In this document: positions 62,501-64,000 of the stretch, piece by piece
Numbering within the stretch: position 1 is the first letter of the stretch
Layout: each line of letters starts with the position of its first letter
NCBI GenBank assembly: GCA_009869945.1
Contig: WIXG01000011.1
Location: 434,001 to 498,000 of the forward strand
Source of the DNA: Mesaphorura yosii
Lineage: Eukaryota > Arthropoda > Collembola > Poduromorpha > Tullbergiidae
Direction of reading: 5' to 3'
Length of the DNA stretch: 64,000 nucleotides
The notes under the pieces: generated by a model
Told to the model about the DNA's origin: nothing
The model's database searches: none
Seen by the model: the letters and a program-made list of their open reading frames with translations, nothing else
Translations under genes and position numbers: made by a program

Positions 62501-63576
62501 CAGCGCTCATTCCAGAAGTTTTGATTGGGTAATCCGGGATCAAAGACTCCTCGCGAGTCGTAGCGACCACTTCCAGGCTGTTGACGTGGGTCAACGTAAA
62601 TTCCGCCAGGATTGTAATAGCCTATGTTACCCGCACCAGCTCCACCACCTGTCCCGGTGTTTGGTTGCTGCCCTCCAATTCCAAGCGTGCCGCCTCCGCC
62701 AATGATTGGTCTCTCGCGATCTCTGTCCGGCTGAAAATTAACTGGATCTGATCCGAACGGGAAACGACCTGCTCCAAGCGGATCTCGCTCAGTAACTGAT
62801 GACCCCGGATAACGTTGTCCAATGTACGGCCCGCTTGGATCACCGACGTTGCTATTTGGACCCACATTCGATACGTAATTTTGTGAGAACGTTCCAAACG
62901 ATGCACCTCCACGATATCTCGGGTTATTTGGAATGTCTTCAAGCCGGGCAAGCTGATCCTGGCGTCTCTGCGTCTGCTCAACGAAATTCGGTGGGTTGCT
63001 TCCGGTGGTGCCCGACGAAGGGATGCTACGACCGACTGATTGGTCTCCGAACGTGGCGACGTTTGGATTGGCGCCGTAAATCGGTTCTACTTGTTGCACT
63101 GACTGATTGTCTCTTACGTTAGTGCCGAGTGGCGGCTTGACATACTTTTTCGCAATGTTCGGGTCAATAAAAATCGGACCTTTGCCTCCTCCGAACACGT
63201 CTGGATTCTGCTGGTAATACTCAGTAATATTTCCGTGCTGGTACAGGGTATGAGTACCATTTGAATAGTACTGAATTGGTAACTGGCTTTGTCGACCGGA
63301 TCCGGATCGGTCGCCCGCACTGCCGGGCAAGGGCTGAACATTTTGAGATCCATAACGTTGGCTTTGTTCTAGCAGAATTCTTTGATTCTCGTACGGGTCA
63401 TGTACACGTGGCGGCGGGGATGAATTCTCGACGTGCGCCTTTACTTCAAAGTAATGGTCATCAAAGGGCACTTTCGCTACCTGACTGCTTGTGAGAGTTA
63501 GGATCAGGAGGAAGTACACCAGAATGGCAGACATGGAGCGGATAAGTTTGTGTGACTTGAACGGACGAAAATACAT
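59528..63576 (-). CDS. Gli: Gliotactin, catalytically dead cholinesterase-like adhesion protein, nine exons
   Basis: Type I membrane protein of arthropod tricellular septate junctions. Exons on the minus strand, in order: 63576-62337, 62248-61732, 61638-61563, 61474-61253, 61163-60774, 60711-60525, 60465-60154, 60077-59898, 59823-59528; phases close to 1139 aa. Signal peptide at residues 1-32 (start Met1 or Met15). A long Pro/Gly/Asn/Gln-rich leader runs to about 400 and ends G-R-V-Q-G-F-K-V-K-L-Y-D-G. The alpha/beta-hydrolase domain spans about 414-960, with E-D-C-L-Y-L-N-V-F at 492-500, paired Cys474/Cys494 and Y-I-H-D-G-D-F. The nucleophile elbow is G-L-G-S-G (599-603), so the catalytic Ser is Gly, and the usual His motif is absent. 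Transmembrane helix 988-1011. The 128-residue tail ends H-T-L-V, a class I PDZ ligand. Fly gliotactin is shorter (about 950 aa). The exon 7/8 junction is the least certain. Gene identity over other neuroligin-like proteins is likely but remembered, not searched. Confidence 0.9.
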
Positions 63577-64000
63577 CTCGAACTCTTGACTTTTTCTTGG
63601 TTAACTTGATAACTGGCAGTGGAATCTCATTGGCGTGGCTTGATTTGGTTGTAAGCAACTTAATTTCAGATGAAATCTCTCAATAAAAGCCACAAGCACT
63701 CTCTCAATCAGTCACACAGTCTTTTGGGGTTTGTAATTCAGTCCTCGCAGCTCGCTCGGAGGCACACAATGGGAGGAAGTTCGGTAGGTTGATGGAATGA
63801 TACTTCAGCACAGGTAATCGTCAACTAAACTGTACACATTTAACACTTCCTCTACTATCCTGCACTGCAGTACACGCATTGGCGATGGGAAGGGATGAGT
63901 CATCGACTGCAATCGCGACGACTAACATTAAATGCACACACTTGCAATGACTCAGGTCATTGTCAAGTTGGGCATGGCTGACTGATTGCTGACTTCGCTG
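63577..64000. other. Upstream region of gliotactin
   Basis: About 420 bp before the gliotactin ATG, running to the window edge. It should contain the 5' leader and part of the promoter. No TATA box or further coding exon was identified. Confidence 0.4.

Noticed and set aside
1-64000. CRISPR arrays, bacterial operons and ribosome binding sites
   Set aside because: The sequence is a spliced eukaryotic genome; no regularly spaced direct repeats or bacterial gene organisation were seen.

Overview
The window is eukaryotic and almost certainly arthropod nuclear DNA. Its genes have GT-AG introns, AATAAA poly(A) signals and AT-leaning, CpG-containing non-coding DNA. Two products are recognisable arthropod proteins: gliotactin (arthropod tricellular-junction protein) and a Glut4EF-type transcription factor. 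A springtail or other pancrustacean would fit, but I cannot fix the lineage from this sequence. No mobile-element gene, viral gene, CRISPR array, rRNA or convincing tRNA was seen.

Layout: (1) 226-2852, plus strand: a complete ten-exon Munc18/Rop (STXBP1-type) gene. (2) 5078-7102, plus: a two-exon gene for a secreted histidine-rich protein of unknown function, with a 22-residue tandem repeat. (3) 7.2-24.3 kb: about 17 kb of non-coding DNA. (4) 24384-51825, plus: a seven-exon Glut4EF/ZNF395/ZNF704-type factor (N-terminal conserved domain, one C2H2 finger, C-terminal C-clamp). Its introns reach 6.7, 8.3 and 9.5 kb and its 3' UTR is about 3.25 kb. (5) 56.6-57.0 kb, plus: a small two-exon gene of unknown function. 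(6) 57438-58478, plus: a four-exon gene that carries only the N-terminal, non-catalytic domain of USP5 (isopeptidase T), joined to an Arg/Asp-rich tail. (7) 58606-58798: a MITE-like element with inverted ends, flanked by TA. (8) 59528-63576, minus: a nine-exon gliotactin gene, tail-to-tail with gene 6.

Exon phases were followed by hand. The coding sums are whole codon numbers: 608 aa (Rop), 649 aa (His-rich), 631 aa (Glut4EF), 71 or 90 aa (small gene), 258 aa (USP5-like) and 1139 aa (gliotactin). Genes at the two ends have introns of about 60-100 bp. The Glut4EF locus is expanded by roughly two orders of magnitude and behaves like a regulatory landscape. No operon-like logic links the genes. 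Rop (vesicle fusion) and gliotactin (barrier junctions) have known roles; the His-rich, small and USP5-N genes are the least explained.

Most promising leads: the catalytic-domain-less USP5 gene, whose nearest poly(A) signal lies inside the MITE terminal repeat; the His-rich secreted repeat protein; and a strong excess of the 8-bp palindrome GGCCGGCC confined to non-coding DNA between about 14.0 and 42.5 kb.
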